Source of the DNA: Tranquillimonas rosea
GTDB taxonomy: Bacteria > Pseudomonadota > Alphaproteobacteria > Rhodobacterales > Rhodobacteraceae
Direction of reading: 5' to 3'
Length of the DNA: 64,000 nt
Assembly: GCF_900111315.1 (NCBI RefSeq)
Contig: NZ_FOGU01000005.1
Location: 62,001 to 126,000, forward strand
Each line of letters begins with the position of its first letter. Position 1 is the stretch's first letter. The notes under the pieces are model-generated. The model saw only the letters and a program-made list of their open reading frames with translations. It had not been told where the DNA came from and did no database searches. The position numbers were made by a program, and so were the translations under genes. Positions 35,325-45,000 of the stretch are shown here, piece after piece.

Positions 35325-35356
35325 GGAACCGAACGCGATCAAGGCAGGTTGGTTCC
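35325..35356. promoter_or_regulatory. Overlapping divergent EcfG promoters between phyR and nepR
   Basis: Minus strand: GGAAC (35356-35352), 16 bases, CGTT (35335-35332), toward phyR. Plus strand: GGAAC (35325-35329), 17 bases, GGTT (35347-35350), toward nepR-ecfG. The two promoters share the same 32 bases, so the system would autoactivate both transcripts. Confidence 0.75.
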
Positions 35357-35396
35357 CGTTCGGACTTGAAATAGATCTATTGGACCTGGGCCACGA

Positions 35397-35546
35397 ATGG
35401 GCGAAAGACAGAAGACCTCATCCGCCATGAGGCAGATCGACGAGAACCTGAAACGCGTCTACAAGGACGTGGAAGAAGGGGAGATCCCCGACCGGTTCAA
35501 GGACCTGCTGGACCGGCTGAAAGAGCAGGACTCCAATGAAAAGTAA
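35397..35546 (+). CDS. nepR: Anti-sigma factor NepR
   Basis: 49 residues: MGERQKTSSAMRQIDENLKR then VYKDVEEGEIPDRFKDLLDRLKEQ. The two predicted helices with ENLKRVYKDVEEGEIPDRFKDLL match the NepR core (L-R-x-x-Y, lP-x-x-f-x-x-L-l-x-x-L). Sequesters EcfG until PhyR~P binds it. It overlaps the ecfG start by 11 bases (35536-35546), so the two are made together. An internal ATG (35427) would remove the first 10 residues. Confidence 0.9.
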   Translation: MGERQKTSSAMRQIDENLKRVYKDVEEGEIPDRFKDLLDRLKEQDSNEK

Positions 35547-36093
35547 CGACGACCCGCGGGAAGAGCTGGTCGAGCACCTGCCGGCGCTGCGCGCATTCGC
35601 CATGTCCCTGACACGAAACTCGGCGGCTGCTGACGATCTCGTCCAGGACACGATCGAGAAGGCGTGGAAGAACCTCGACAAGTTCCAGGCAGGGACGAAC
35701 CTTCGCGCCTGGCTGTTCACGATCCAGCGTAACGCGTTCTATTCGTCGCGCCGCAAGGCCAAGCGCGAGGTCGAGGATATCGACGGAGTCATGGCTGCCG
35801 GGCTGTCCGAGAAGCCGCACCACGACGGCCGTCTCGCGATGCAGGATTTCCGCGAAGCCTTCGAACTGCTGCCGGACGAACAGCGCGAGGCGCTGGTGCT
35901 CGTCGGCGCGTCGGGCTTTTCCTACGAGGAAGCGGCAGAGATGTGCGGCTGCGCGATCGGCACGATCAAGAGTCGGGCCAACCGGGGCCGCCGCCGCCTG
36001 GCCGAAATCCTCGGGCTGGCCGATGGCGAGGATCCGGTCATCTCGGATGCCACGAATTCGTCCGTAATGGCGTCCAGTAACGGCCAGGGGTAG
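35536..36093 (+). CDS. ecfG: General stress ECF sigma factor EcfG
   Basis: 185 residues (ECF15 type). Region 2 LPALRAFAMSLTRNSAAADDLVQDTIEKAWKN and FQAGTNLRAWLFTIQRNAFYS; region 4 LPDEQREALVLVGASGFSYEEAAEMCGCAIGTIKSRANRGRRRL. Directs RNA polymerase to GGAAC-N16/17-CGTT promoters. Placed after nepR with an 11-base overlap and four bases before the sensor kinase gene. Confidence 0.96.
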   Translation: MKSNDDPREELVEHLPALRAFAMSLTRNSAAADDLVQDTIEKAWKNLDKFQAGTNLRAWLFTIQRNAFYSSRRKAKREVEDIDGVMAAGLSEKPHHDGRLAMQDFREAFELLPDEQREALVLVGASGFSYEEAAEMCGCAIGTIKSRANRGRRRLAEILGLADGEDPVISDATNSSVMASSNGQG

Positions 36094-36097
36094 CGAC

Positions 36098-37828
36098 ATG
36101 GTCCCCGGCGGGCGTGGAATCGGACGGCTCGACCGTCTCGATATACGGCTGGTTCTTGTGCTGGGACTGGCCCTTCTTCCCGTCGGCCTGATCGCGGTGG
36201 TCCAGACCTATCGCATCATCGACCTCGCCGAGAACCAGTTCCGCGCCGCGCTCGTCGGCGAAACGCTGAGCGCCGCCCGCTCGGAGCGCGACATCCTGCT
36301 GCGCGAGATCGGCGCCTCCCGCGCCCTCGTCCCGATCGTCGAGAACGATCTGGATTCGCCGGACCAGTGCTCTTCGGTGCTCACCGACCTCGTGCAGCGG
36401 AGCGAGAACATCGCCTTCGCCGGCGTCATCGACACCGACGGCAGCGTGTTCTGCGGCTCGGAGGGGCTTGGTGCCAGCGTGGCGGACAGCCCGCTGTTCA
36501 CCTCGTACATGGAGGACCCGCGCGAGCAGGTGGTCTTCACGCCGCGCGCCGGCGTGAGCGGGACCACGGGCCTCGTCATCCGGCAGCCGCTGCGGAGCGA
36601 GGACGACTCGGTCTTCGGCTATCTCGCGTTGACCGTCCCGGTCGAAGCCTTCGACCTGCGCCCGCCGGAAACCAATGTCGCCGTGGCCGAGGACATCCTC
36701 ACGGTGAACCAGGACGGCGAGATCCTGACCTCCTTCGCCGGACCCGACGGGCTCGAGGATCGCCTGCCCCGCGACCGCGCCCTGCCCGCCTTGATGGGTC
36801 CCGAGCGACTGACCTTCGAGACGACCGACCAGATCGGGCGCGAGCGGGTCTATACCGTCGTGCCGCTGCTGGACGGCGTCGCCTACGTCATGGGCATCTG
36901 GCAGCCCCAGTCGGTCTGGCCCATCGCCGCGACTGCCGCATCTGCGACGATCTTCCCGCTGCTGATGTGGCTTGCCAGCCTTGCCGTCGCCTATTTCGCC
37001 GTGCACCGATTGGTGGTGCGGCACATCCGGGCGCTCCGTCGCCGGATCCGCGCCTTCACGATGACGCGCAAGCTGATCCCTGACGCCGACGACAGCAGCA
37101 TGCCCGCCGAGTTGCGCGAAGTGAACGCCGCGTTCCAGAGCATGACCGAGCGTATCGTGCGCGACGAGGCCGACCAGGAGAACTCGATCCACGAGAAGGA
37201 CGTGCTGCTGAAGGAGGTCCACCACCGGGTGAAGAACAACCTCCAGCTCATCGCGTCGATCACGAACATGCAGATCCGCAAGTCTCCGAACGTCGAGACG
37301 CGGTTCATCCTCAAACGCCTGCAGGACCGCGTGATGGGGCTGGCGACGATCCACCGGAACCTCTACGCCACCGGCGCGCTGTCCGAGATCGGGGTCGACA
37401 GCCTGCTTCTGGACCTGACGCAGCAACTGACGGCGGCGAGCCATCTGGGCGAAGACCAGGTCGCCGTTACCACCGACATCCGCCCGCTGACGCTCTATCC
37501 CGACCAGGCGGTGCCGCTTGCGCTGCTCCTGACCGAGGCGCTGACCAACGCGGTCAAGTATCTCGGCCGGCCGCAGGACGGCAGCACACCATGGATTTCG
37601 ATCCACCTGATCACCCACGACGATGGCGAGATCGAGCTCTGCGTCGCAAACTCGACCGGCGATCCGGTCAGTGACAGCGATCCGGTCGCGGTGTCCGGCC
37701 TTGGCAGCCAGCTGATCGCGGCGTTCACCCTTCAGCTGGGTGGAAACGATACTTCACATGACGCACCGGACAGACACGAAATCCGAATTACGTTCCGCCC
37801 TTCGGACTTCTCTGCTGAAATAGCCTGA
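36098..37828 (+). CDS. HisKA_2-type sensor histidine kinase of the general stress system (PhyK-like)
   Basis: 576 residues. TM1 at about 18-36, an extracytoplasmic sensing region (~37-275, dCache-like; single Cys pair DQCSS and SVFCGS), TM2 at ~276-300, HAMP-like linker, then the dimerisation box EVHHRVKNNLQLIASITNMQ with the phospho-His near 375 and an HATPase (LLLTEALTNAVKYL; GLGSQLIAAF). Placed last in nepR-ecfG-kinase, it most probably phosphorylates PhyR. Signal unknown. Confidence 0.92.
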   Translation: MVPGGRGIGRLDRLDIRLVLVLGLALLPVGLIAVVQTYRIIDLAENQFRAALVGETLSAARSERDILLREIGASRALVPIVENDLDSPDQCSSVLTDLVQRSENIAFAGVIDTDGSVFCGSEGLGASVADSPLFTSYMEDPREQVVFTPRAGVSGTTGLVIRQPLRSEDDSVFGYLALTVPVEAFDLRPPETNVAVAEDILTVNQDGEILTSFAGPDGLEDRLPRDRALPALMGPERLTFETTDQIGRERVYTVVPLLDGVAYVMGIWQPQSVWPIAATAASATIFPLLMWLASLAVAYFAVHRLVVRHIRALRRRIRAFTMTRKLIPDADDSSMPAELREVNAAFQSMTERIVRDEADQENSIHEKDVLLKEVHHRVKNNLQLIASITNMQIRKSPNVETRFILKRLQDRVMGLATIHRNLYATGALSEIGVDSLLLDLTQQLTAASHLGEDQVAVTTDIRPLTLYPDQAVPLALLLTEALTNAVKYLGRPQDGSTPWISIHLITHDDGEIELCVANSTGDPVSDSDPVAVSGLGSQLIAAFTLQLGGNDTSHDAPDRHEIRITFRPSDFSAEIA

Positions 37829-37861
37829 GTCCTCTGCGCGAACGTCAAAAGGAGCCATTGA

Positions 37862-39430
37862 TTGAGCAAGGACTCGGATCGACATACGGACACCGGTCCC
37901 CAACTCCTGCTGACCGCGGCCGAAGCCTTCCCGGCATTCGAGGAACTCGTGCTGGAAGCACGCGAGCGGCTGCGCCTTGGCTTTCGCGTCTTCGACCTGT
38001 CCACGCGGCTTCGGTCCGAGGCGGGCCGCGCGATCGGCGAGGACTGGTTCGACCTGATGGCGCACCTGATGGGCCGCGGCGTGTCCGTGGACCTGCTGCT
38101 GTCGGACTTCGATCCGATCACCCATCACGACATGCATGCCGCGACATGGCGGTCGCTCCGCCAGTTCTGGGCCGCGGCCGAGATCTCGGGTCAGCCCGAC
38201 CGCCTGACGGTCCATGACGGGCTGCATCCGGCCAAGGTCGGGTTCCTGCCGCGCCTGCTGTTCTGGCCGATGATCCGCAGCGAACAGTCCGAGGTCTGCG
38301 AGCAACTGAACGAAATGGAGCCCTCCAGGCGTGACGCCGCGCTGCGCGACATGCCCTTGCTGGCGCCCCTTCTGAAAAGCGACGACGACGGCACGCTGCG
38401 GCCCAAGAGCCACTTTCACGGGCTGCCCACGCTCTATCCCGCGACGCATCACCAGAAGATCGCGGTGGTGGACGAGGACGCGCTGTATATCGGCGGGCTG
38501 GATCTCGACGAGCGGCGCTATGACACGCCCTCGCACGAACGTCCTGCCGCCGAGACCTGGCACGACGTCCAGATCATCGCCCGCGGCGAGCCGGCCGTGG
38601 CGGCGGCCCGCCATTTCGACACGCTCCCCCAGCGGATCCGCGGCCGGATGCCGGCGCGCCAGACCGAGGGCGGCATCGTGACCACGGCCTCGGCGATGCG
38701 CGACCGCTCGGCGCTGGTGACATTCGGCCCGCGACCGCTGGAGAACTCGATCCGCAAGGCGCTGTTGCAGGAGATCGCATCGGCGCGGTCGATGATCTTC
38801 ATCGAGACGCAGTTCTTCCGCGACCGCTATGTCTCGCATGCGCTGGCCAAGGCGGCGCGCAAGCATCCGAACCTGCGGCTCATCATGGTGCTGCCCGCCG
38901 CGCCGGACAAGCTTGCCTTCGAAAAGCGCAAGAAGCTCGACGTGCGGTTCGGCGAGTACCTGCAGGCCCGCTGCGTCCGCAAGGTCCGCCGCGCCTTCGG
39001 GCGGCGCTGCTTCATCGCGGCGCCGGTGCAGACACGCCGTCGCGACACCGGCGGGCGCGACAGCTATGCCGCCGCGCCGCTGATCTACGTCCACGCCAAG
39101 CTGGCGGTGTTCGACGATCACGCCGCCGTCGTCAGTTCGGCCAACATGAACGGCCGCAGCATGAAGTGGGACACCGAGGCCGGCATCCGCATCAGCGACG
39201 CAGCCGACGTCGCCGGCATCCGTCGCAAGACGATGGAGCACTGGCTGCCGGACGACATCTCGGAAGACTGCTTCGTGGACGAGACCGCCGTCACCTGCTG
39301 GCGCGAGCTGGCCGAGGACAATCTGGCGCGCAAGCCGCAGGACCGGCGCGGCTTCCTCCTGCCCTACGACGCGGCGCCGGCGGAACAGCTTGGGATGCCG
39401 CTGCCGGGCGTGCCCGAAGAGATGGTCTGA
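37862..39430 (+). CDS. Phospholipase D-like protein with two HKD motifs (TTG start)
   Basis: 522 residues from a TTG start behind AAAAGGAG, seven bases away; no ATG is available. Two HKD catalytic motifs: THHQKIAVVDEDALYIGGLD near residue 196 and YVHAKLAVFDDHAAVVSSANMNGRS near 409. No signal peptide, so cytoplasmic or peripheral; relatives hydrolyse or transfer phosphodiesters of phospholipids (cardiolipin synthase-like). It is 33 bases after the kinase and probably part of the same transcript. Substrate unknown. Confidence 0.88.
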   Translation: MSKDSDRHTDTGPQLLLTAAEAFPAFEELVLEARERLRLGFRVFDLSTRLRSEAGRAIGEDWFDLMAHLMGRGVSVDLLLSDFDPITHHDMHAATWRSLRQFWAAAEISGQPDRLTVHDGLHPAKVGFLPRLLFWPMIRSEQSEVCEQLNEMEPSRRDAALRDMPLLAPLLKSDDDGTLRPKSHFHGLPTLYPATHHQKIAVVDEDALYIGGLDLDERRYDTPSHERPAAETWHDVQIIARGEPAVAAARHFDTLPQRIRGRMPARQTEGGIVTTASAMRDRSALVTFGPRPLENSIRKALLQEIASARSMIFIETQFFRDRYVSHALAKAARKHPNLRLIMVLPAAPDKLAFEKRKKLDVRFGEYLQARCVRKVRRAFGRRCFIAAPVQTRRRDTGGRDSYAAAPLIYVHAKLAVFDDHAAVVSSANMNGRSMKWDTEAGIRISDAADVAGIRRKTMEHWLPDDISEDCFVDETAVTCWRELAEDNLARKPQDRRGFLLPYDAAPAEQLGMPLPGVPEEMV

Positions 39431-39471
39431 CGCGATGCGCGGGAAAACCTGCCGCGCCGCCGCGCTCCGCG

Positions 39472-39497
39472 GGAACCGCCGCGCACATTGCACGGTT
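39472..39497 (+). promoter_or_regulatory. EcfG-type promoter for the amidoligase pair
   Basis: GGAAC (39472-39476), 17 bases, GGTT (39494-39497). Expected transcription start is at about the amidoligase ATG (39506), which has no ribosome site, so a leaderless transcript is suggested. Confidence 0.5.
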
Positions 39498-39505
39498 GCC
39501 GCTGC

Positions 39506-40477
39506 ATGACCGCGCCCGTATCCGACCTGCCCCGCCCGAACGATTCCTCCGGCACGCCCCGACGCGTCGGCATCGAGGTCGAGTGCGGCGGCGTGACCGA
39601 GACGCGACTGGCCGAGATCTTGACCGAGCTGTTCGGCGGCACCGTCTCGCAGACGGCTCCCTATGAACGCGTCGTCGAGGAGACCGAGATCGGCGACGTG
39701 AAGGTCGTGCTCGACACCGCCTATCGCGACAAGGCGGACAACTGGATCGCGCAACGCGGCCTGGACCTGAGCCGCGCGGTCGTCCCGGTAGAGTTCGTGA
39801 CCGACCCGATTCTGCCCGCGCAGATCCCGCAGGTCGACCGCCTGTGCCGCGCGCTCGCCCAGCATGGCGCCACCGGCAGCCGCGACGGCGTGTTCCTAGG
39901 CTTCGGGCTGCATCTCAACGTGATGATCGCGGGCACGGCAGTGGGCGACCTGCTGCCGACCCTGCGCGCCTTCGCGTTTCTCGAGGACTGGCTGCGGCTC
40001 GAGGATCCGATCGACCCGTCGCGCCGCCTGCTGCCCTTCGTCGAGCCCTATCCCAGCGCCTTCGTCGAGCGTCTCGCAGCGCCCGAGGCCGCCGACTGGT
40101 CGCGAAACGACCTGATCGACGTCTACCTGCACGAGACGCCGACGCGGAATCGCGGGCTCGACATGCTGCCGATCCTGCGGCACCTGGCCGAGGATCGCGT
40201 CATCGCCGCCCTGCGCGACGCCAGCGCGGTCTCCGCCCGCCCCGCCTGGCATTACCGCCTGCCGGACAGCCGCATCGACGAGCCCGACTGGTCTATCGCG
40301 CGTGAGTGGAACCGCTGGTGCCTGATCGAACGCATCGCCGCCGACCCGCCCGCTCTGGAAGGCCTGCGCGAGGCGTGGCTGAGCCATCACCGCGGCTTTG
40401 CCGCCACGCGGCACGGCTGGGCGCACGAGGCCGACCGCCTGCTGAAATCCACCGATCTGGCGAAGGCCGGGGCATGA
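39506..40477 (+). CDS. Amidoligase-family enzyme (Amidoligase_2)
   Basis: 323 residues. The N-terminal GIEVECGGVTE is the glutamine-synthetase-like metal-binding strand of the amidoligase_2 family; VPVEFVTDPI, FLGFGLHLNVMI and the ETPTRNRGLDMLP stretch continue the GS-like fold. Family members are predicted to ligate an amine to a carboxylate using ATP. The next gene, a glutamine amidotransferase, overlaps by four bases; the pair is a known association and suggests ammonia or gamma-glutamyl chemistry on a peptide or small molecule. Substrate unknown. ATG lacks a ribosome site. Confidence 0.82.
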   Translation: MTAPVSDLPRPNDSSGTPRRVGIEVECGGVTETRLAEILTELFGGTVSQTAPYERVVEETEIGDVKVVLDTAYRDKADNWIAQRGLDLSRAVVPVEFVTDPILPAQIPQVDRLCRALAQHGATGSRDGVFLGFGLHLNVMIAGTAVGDLLPTLRAFAFLEDWLRLEDPIDPSRRLLPFVEPYPSAFVERLAAPEAADWSRNDLIDVYLHETPTRNRGLDMLPILRHLAEDRVIAALRDASAVSARPAWHYRLPDSRIDEPDWSIAREWNRWCLIERIAADPPALEGLREAWLSHHRGFAATRHGWAHEADRLLKSTDLAKAGA

Positions 40478-41187
40478 GCCGTCCGCTGATCGGTGTCACG
40501 ACCTCGCGCCGGTCGGGGTGGCGCATCTTTCCGCTGGTGCAGCTGAATCTCCTGCTGGCTGGCGGGTGGGGCGTGCGCTGGGTTGCCGGGCGGCCCTCGG
40601 ACATCGCCGGTGTGGACGGGCTGATCATCGGCGGCGGCGACGACATCTCGCCCGATCTCTATGGCGGAGAGCTGATCACCAGCGCCCGGCTCGACCCCGA
40701 GCGCGACGCGATGGAGCGGCGGCTTGTCGAAGAGGCGCTGACCCGCAACGTCCCCGTGCTGGGGATCTGCCGCGGCGCACAGATGCTGAACGTGGCGCTC
40801 GGCGGCGATCTTCACCAGAACGCCTACGGCGTCTACACTGCCAGCCGCCATTACTGGACGATCCTGCCAAGGAAACGCGTCAACGTACTGCCGCAGACCC
40901 GGCTGTCGGAGCTGACGGGCACCCAACCGATGCATGTCAACGCGCTGCACAGCCAAGCGGTGAACACGCTGGGGGACGACCTCCGCGTCGCGGCGCGGGA
41001 CAGCGGGGGCATGATCCAGGCGGTCGAACGGCTGCGCGATCCCTTCGCGATCGGCGTGCAATGGCACCCTGAGCACCTGTTCTACGCCCACCGGCAGCGC
41101 TCCATCTTCCGCGCCCTCGTCGAAGCGGCGACCGCGCGGCGGGAAAGCCGCACACAGATCGCCGCCCCGGACGTCGCCGCGACCTAG
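40474..41187 (+). CDS. Class I glutamine amidotransferase-like peptidase C26
   Basis: 237 residues of the gamma-glutamyl-hydrolase/PuuD type: Cys99 nucleophile in LGICRGAQMLNV, and the His/Glu pair in GVQWHPEHLF near residues 197-199; GGGDDISPDLYGG is the substrate-loop signature. It hydrolyses gamma-glutamyl amide bonds. Start overlaps the amidoligase stop (ATGA); its stop overlaps that of the convergent PRC-barrel-like gene. Together the two could form and break the same amide bond. Confidence 0.87.
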   Translation: MSRPLIGVTTSRRSGWRIFPLVQLNLLLAGGWGVRWVAGRPSDIAGVDGLIIGGGDDISPDLYGGELITSARLDPERDAMERRLVEEALTRNVPVLGICRGAQMLNVALGGDLHQNAYGVYTASRHYWTILPRKRVNVLPQTRLSELTGTQPMHVNALHSQAVNTLGDDLRVAARDSGGMIQAVERLRDPFAIGVQWHPEHLFYAHRQRSIFRALVEAATARRESRTQIAAPDVAAT

Positions 41188-41831
41188 GCGTCCTGCTCGG
41201 CGTAGACGCGTTCCGCCGCTTCCGTGCGGAACACGAAATGCCCCTGCTCGGCCGCGTATTCGAGATCGGTGAACGGCACGCGCAGTTGCGTTCCGTCGTG
41301 GTCGATCAGCGCGTGGGTCAGGCGGAACGGTCCCGGCTCGACCTCGAGATCCATCAGCTTGCCCAGCTCGCCCGCATCGGTGAAACAGTCCGATCCGATC
41401 CAGCTGCCGCTCTGCTCCATCCGCGAGAAGCCCGCCGGCGCGTCCGGCGCGCTCTCGCCGCTTTCGCGTTGGGATTCCTCGTGGGCCTGCACCCACAGCA
41501 GAAGCGGGGAATACGTTCCGCCGAACGGCCCCACCACCAGCGGCGGCCAGTCCAGCGGCATGTCGGCAGCCTGATCCTCGTGCGACCAGCTGGGGGCGTG
41601 GGTCACCTCGTCGTGGGTCAGGCTCAGCGGCCAGCGTCCTGCGTCGACATCCGGGGTCCCGAAACGGTCGATCTCGACGAGAACCTCGTGGCTCTCCAGC
41701 CAGCTGCCGATGTCCAGCGCGACATAGGCGATCTTCAGGGTTTCGGGATCGTGAAAGATCTCAACGACCGAGAATTCTTCGTCCGCGGTCGCCGCCGAGA
41801 GCGACATCAGGTCCGTCAACGTGTATCTCAT
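41184..41831 (-). CDS. PRC-barrel-like protein
   Basis: 215 residues, acidic. Two similar beta-rich halves: MRYTLTDLMS...VEIFHDPETLKIAYVALDIG near the start and SWIGSDCFTDAGELGKLMDLEVEPGPFRLTHALIDHD later, the pattern of tandem PRC-barrel domains. No membrane segment. Its stop shares bases with the glutamine amidotransferase stop (CTAG). Preceded by an EcfG-type promoter at 41878-41903. Function unknown; PRC barrels bind RNA, protein or small ligands. Confidence 0.72.
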   Translation of the reverse strand: MRYTLTDLMSLSAATADEEFSVVEIFHDPETLKIAYVALDIGSWLESHEVLVEIDRFGTPDVDAGRWPLSLTHDEVTHAPSWSHEDQAADMPLDWPPLVVGPFGGTYSPLLLWVQAHEESQRESGESAPDAPAGFSRMEQSGSWIGSDCFTDAGELGKLMDLEVEPGPFRLTHALIDHDGTQLRVPFTDLEYAAEQGHFVFRTEAAERVYAEQDA

Positions 41832-41875
41832 CGCGTCCTCCAGTGGTTCGACCGCCGGAGCGGCACTTCACCACG

Positions 41876-41903
41876 GGAACAGCGCATGACGCGCTTTCGT
41901 TCC
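41876..41903. promoter_or_regulatory. Overlapping EcfG-type sites before the PRC-barrel-like gene
   Basis: Minus strand GGAAC (41903-41899), 17 bases, TGTT (41881-41878), 47 bases before the PRC-barrel-like ATG. On the plus strand GGAAC (41876-41880), 17 bases, CGTT (41898-41901) also fits, but no plus-strand gene follows. Confidence 0.55.
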
Positions 41904-42026
41904 GCGCCGGTGGCATGCCCCGGACAGGTCACCGGCCTTCATCGACCGGCCCCGGAACGATAGCCGCCGGGCGACACACGCCCAGCGGGAATTGCGACGG
42001 ATAGAGGCGCTTAGCGACGCGCGGCG

Positions 42027-45000
42027 TCAGTAATCGCGCTCGAAGAACACGCCCAGGCTGGTTTCGCCGTCGTTCTTGGCGCTGCCCGTCACGGTGACCG
42101 ATTCGCTGACATCGAGGTTCAGGTTCACCTCGGCCTCGCCCTCGGAATCGACGGTGACGTCGGTATAGACGTTCTCCGAGATATAGGTCCCGGCTCGCAC
42201 TGCGGCGTTGCCCTCGTCGGTGGTCGTGATGTCCAGGTCGTCCAGCCCGAAGCTGTTGCGCAGGTTGTTGATCACGCCGCCACCGCCGCGCCCGGCCAGC
42301 GTCGCCACGGCCGAGGCCAGCTGCGCCGCCTGGAGCGGAGAGATGTTGCTGATCGACCGGCCGAACAGCAGCCGCGACAGAACCTCTTCCTCTGGCAGTT
42401 CCGGCGACGAGGTGAACCCGATCTCGGGGCTCGTCGCGGTGCCCTCGACGACGATCCGCACGACCGTGTCGTCGGCGTCGGTCTCGGCCACCAGCCGCAC
42501 CACGGGGCTGAAGTCGCCCTGCAGCGTGACGCTGCCCTCGACCAGATCCAGCCGCTGCCCCAGGATGTCGAGCCGGCCGCGGATCAGGTCGAACTGCCCC
42601 GCCGGGATCACGTTCGCCGTCGTTCCCTCGATCGTCAGCTCGCCGCCCAGCTCGGCATCCAGCCCCCGGCCGCGGATGAAGATCCGGTTCGGCGCCGAGA
42701 TCGTGATGTCGAGCGGATAGGCGACACCGCCGCCACCGCCGCCCGAACCGCCGTCTCCGTCCTCGTCGATCAGCCCCGCGCGGCGACGCGTGGCGCGCAC
42801 GTCGGCGGGCTCGTTCAGGTGCGTGATGTCCTCGGGGATCGGGCCGGTCGCGCCCAGCCCGGTCGAGGGGATGCGCAGCTCGGTTTCGCCCAGTTGCAAC
42901 GTTCCCGCGATCGACGCGCCGCCGGTCAACGGGCCGTCGATGCCGAGTTCGCCGGAAACGGACGTGCGATAGAGCGACGGATCCTCGACCACCAACGAAT
43001 CGGCCACGATGTCGAGCGCGGCGTCGAACCCGCCCGACAGCTGGATCGGGCCCGACACGGTGATCGTGCCGCCCTCCTGCTTGGTGGCGTTGCCCTGTAG
43101 CTGCGCCGTCCCGTTCGAGATGTCGGCGCTCAGGTTGACCGAGTCGAGCACCAGCGCCAGCGACGGCGCCACGAAGCGGGCGTTCGTCGTCGTCACCCGG
43201 CCCGACACGGCGTCGAGTCCCGGCGGCCCGTCCACCGCGATGTTGAAGTTCAGCGTCCCGGCCACCGACCGCGGCTCGATGAACCGGTTCGCCAAGCCCA
43301 GCGGCGCCTGCCCCGTCACGTCGAGGTCGAGCTGCCCGAAATCGTTCGACACCGTGCCCGAGACCGCGGCACTGGTGCCGCCGGGTCCGGTCGCATCGAT
43401 GTCGAGGCTATAGCCCGAGCTGGTCTGCGCCGCGGTGCCGTTGGCCGTCACCGGCCCGCTGATCCCGGCGGCATAGGGCGCGATGTCGGCGAGCCGCGCG
43501 TCGAAGTTGACGCGGCTCTGCCCGTCCACGACCTGCCCGTCGGCGGTCACCCGCAGCGTCGGCGTCTGGATGCGCGCGGTCTCCAGCTGGATCGGCGCGT
43601 TCGGCGCCTGCTTCGAGGCGTCGACCACGACCTGCGTGCTCGACCCCAGCAGCCGATCAACGTCAGGGATGCCGACCGACAGGTTCTGCCCGTCCACGTT
43701 CGCCTCGACGTCGAAGGCGCTGGCATCGGCCCGCGCCTGCCCGGTCGCATCGACCCTAAGCGAGCCACCCAGCTGGCGCCCCGCCAGCCCCGAGAACCGC
43801 GACAGGCCGTCGACCGCCAGCGTCAGCTCGCCGTCGACGAGCGGAGTGTCGGCAAGGTCGGTGATCTCGGCCACCGCGTCGAGCACGGCATCATCCGCGT
43901 CGGCATTGACCTCGACCGACCAGCCGTTCTCGATCTCCTGCGCCGCCACCGTAGCCTCGGCCGGACCCGACAGGCCCGGATCGACATCGGCCAGATCGCT
44001 GAGCGAAAGCTCGGCGTCGAGCACGCTCTGCCCCGCGCCATAGCGGCCCTCGGCGGCCAGCGTCAGCTGCGGGTTGGACAGCTCCAGTCGTGGCAGTTCG
44101 ATCGCCGCGTTCGGGCTGCTCCGCGACGCCTCGGCCGACAGTTCGGTCGTTCCGCCCAACAGGCCGTCGGCCTGCGGGATGCCGGTTTCGACGTCCCGCG
44201 TGGTGCCGTTCACCGTCACCTCGAACGTGCTCGCGTCGCTCCGCGCGCGGCCCTCGACCCGCAGATCGGCGGCACCGGCAAGCGGGCGGTTCGCGATCGC
44301 GGCAAAGTTCGACAGGTCGGCAGCGTCCAGTCGCGCGGTCCCCTCGATCAGGGGCGTGCCGCTGTCCAGTTCGGTGACGTCGGCCATGGCCTCCAGCACC
44401 GCTTCGGCGGCCTCGGCATCGACCGACACCTGCCAGCCCTCGGCGATCTGCTGGGCCACGACGTCCGCCGTGACCGGCCCCGAGAGGCCCTCGACGATCT
44501 CGGACAGCTCTTCCAGACGCAGCGTGCCGGTCACCCGGCTTTCACCGTCGGAATACTGGCCCTGTCCGTTTACCGTGATCTGCGGGTTCACGATCTGCAG
44601 CCGCGACAGCTGGATGACCGAGTTCGCGCCCTCGCGCGCCGCATCGAGGCCAAGCTCGGTCTCGCCCTGCAGCAGCGCGTCGACCTGCTCTATCCCCACC
44701 TCGACCGATTGCAGCGTGCCGTCCAACTGCACGTCGAAGATCGACGCGTCCGTCAGGCCGCTCGCCGTGGCCTCGGCCTCGATTGAGCCGTCGAGCGGCA
44801 GCCCGGTGAGCAGCGCGAACTGCTCGAGGTCGCGGGCGCTGAACGACAGGTCGGCAGAGACCTGCGGCACACCTTCGGGCGGCGCATCCGTCGCATCCTC
44901 GGGCGGCTCCGGCAGGTCCAGCGTGCCGCTGGCCCGCAGGTCGGTCATCAGGCCCTCGCCGGTCAGGTCGAACTCCCAGTCGGCACCGGGCTGCTCGGCG

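Noticed and set aside
41904-42026. Small plus-strand gene behind the plus-strand EcfG-like site at 41876-41901
   Set aside because: The only ATG frame (about 29 codons from 41934) has no ribosome site and ends in low-complexity sequence.
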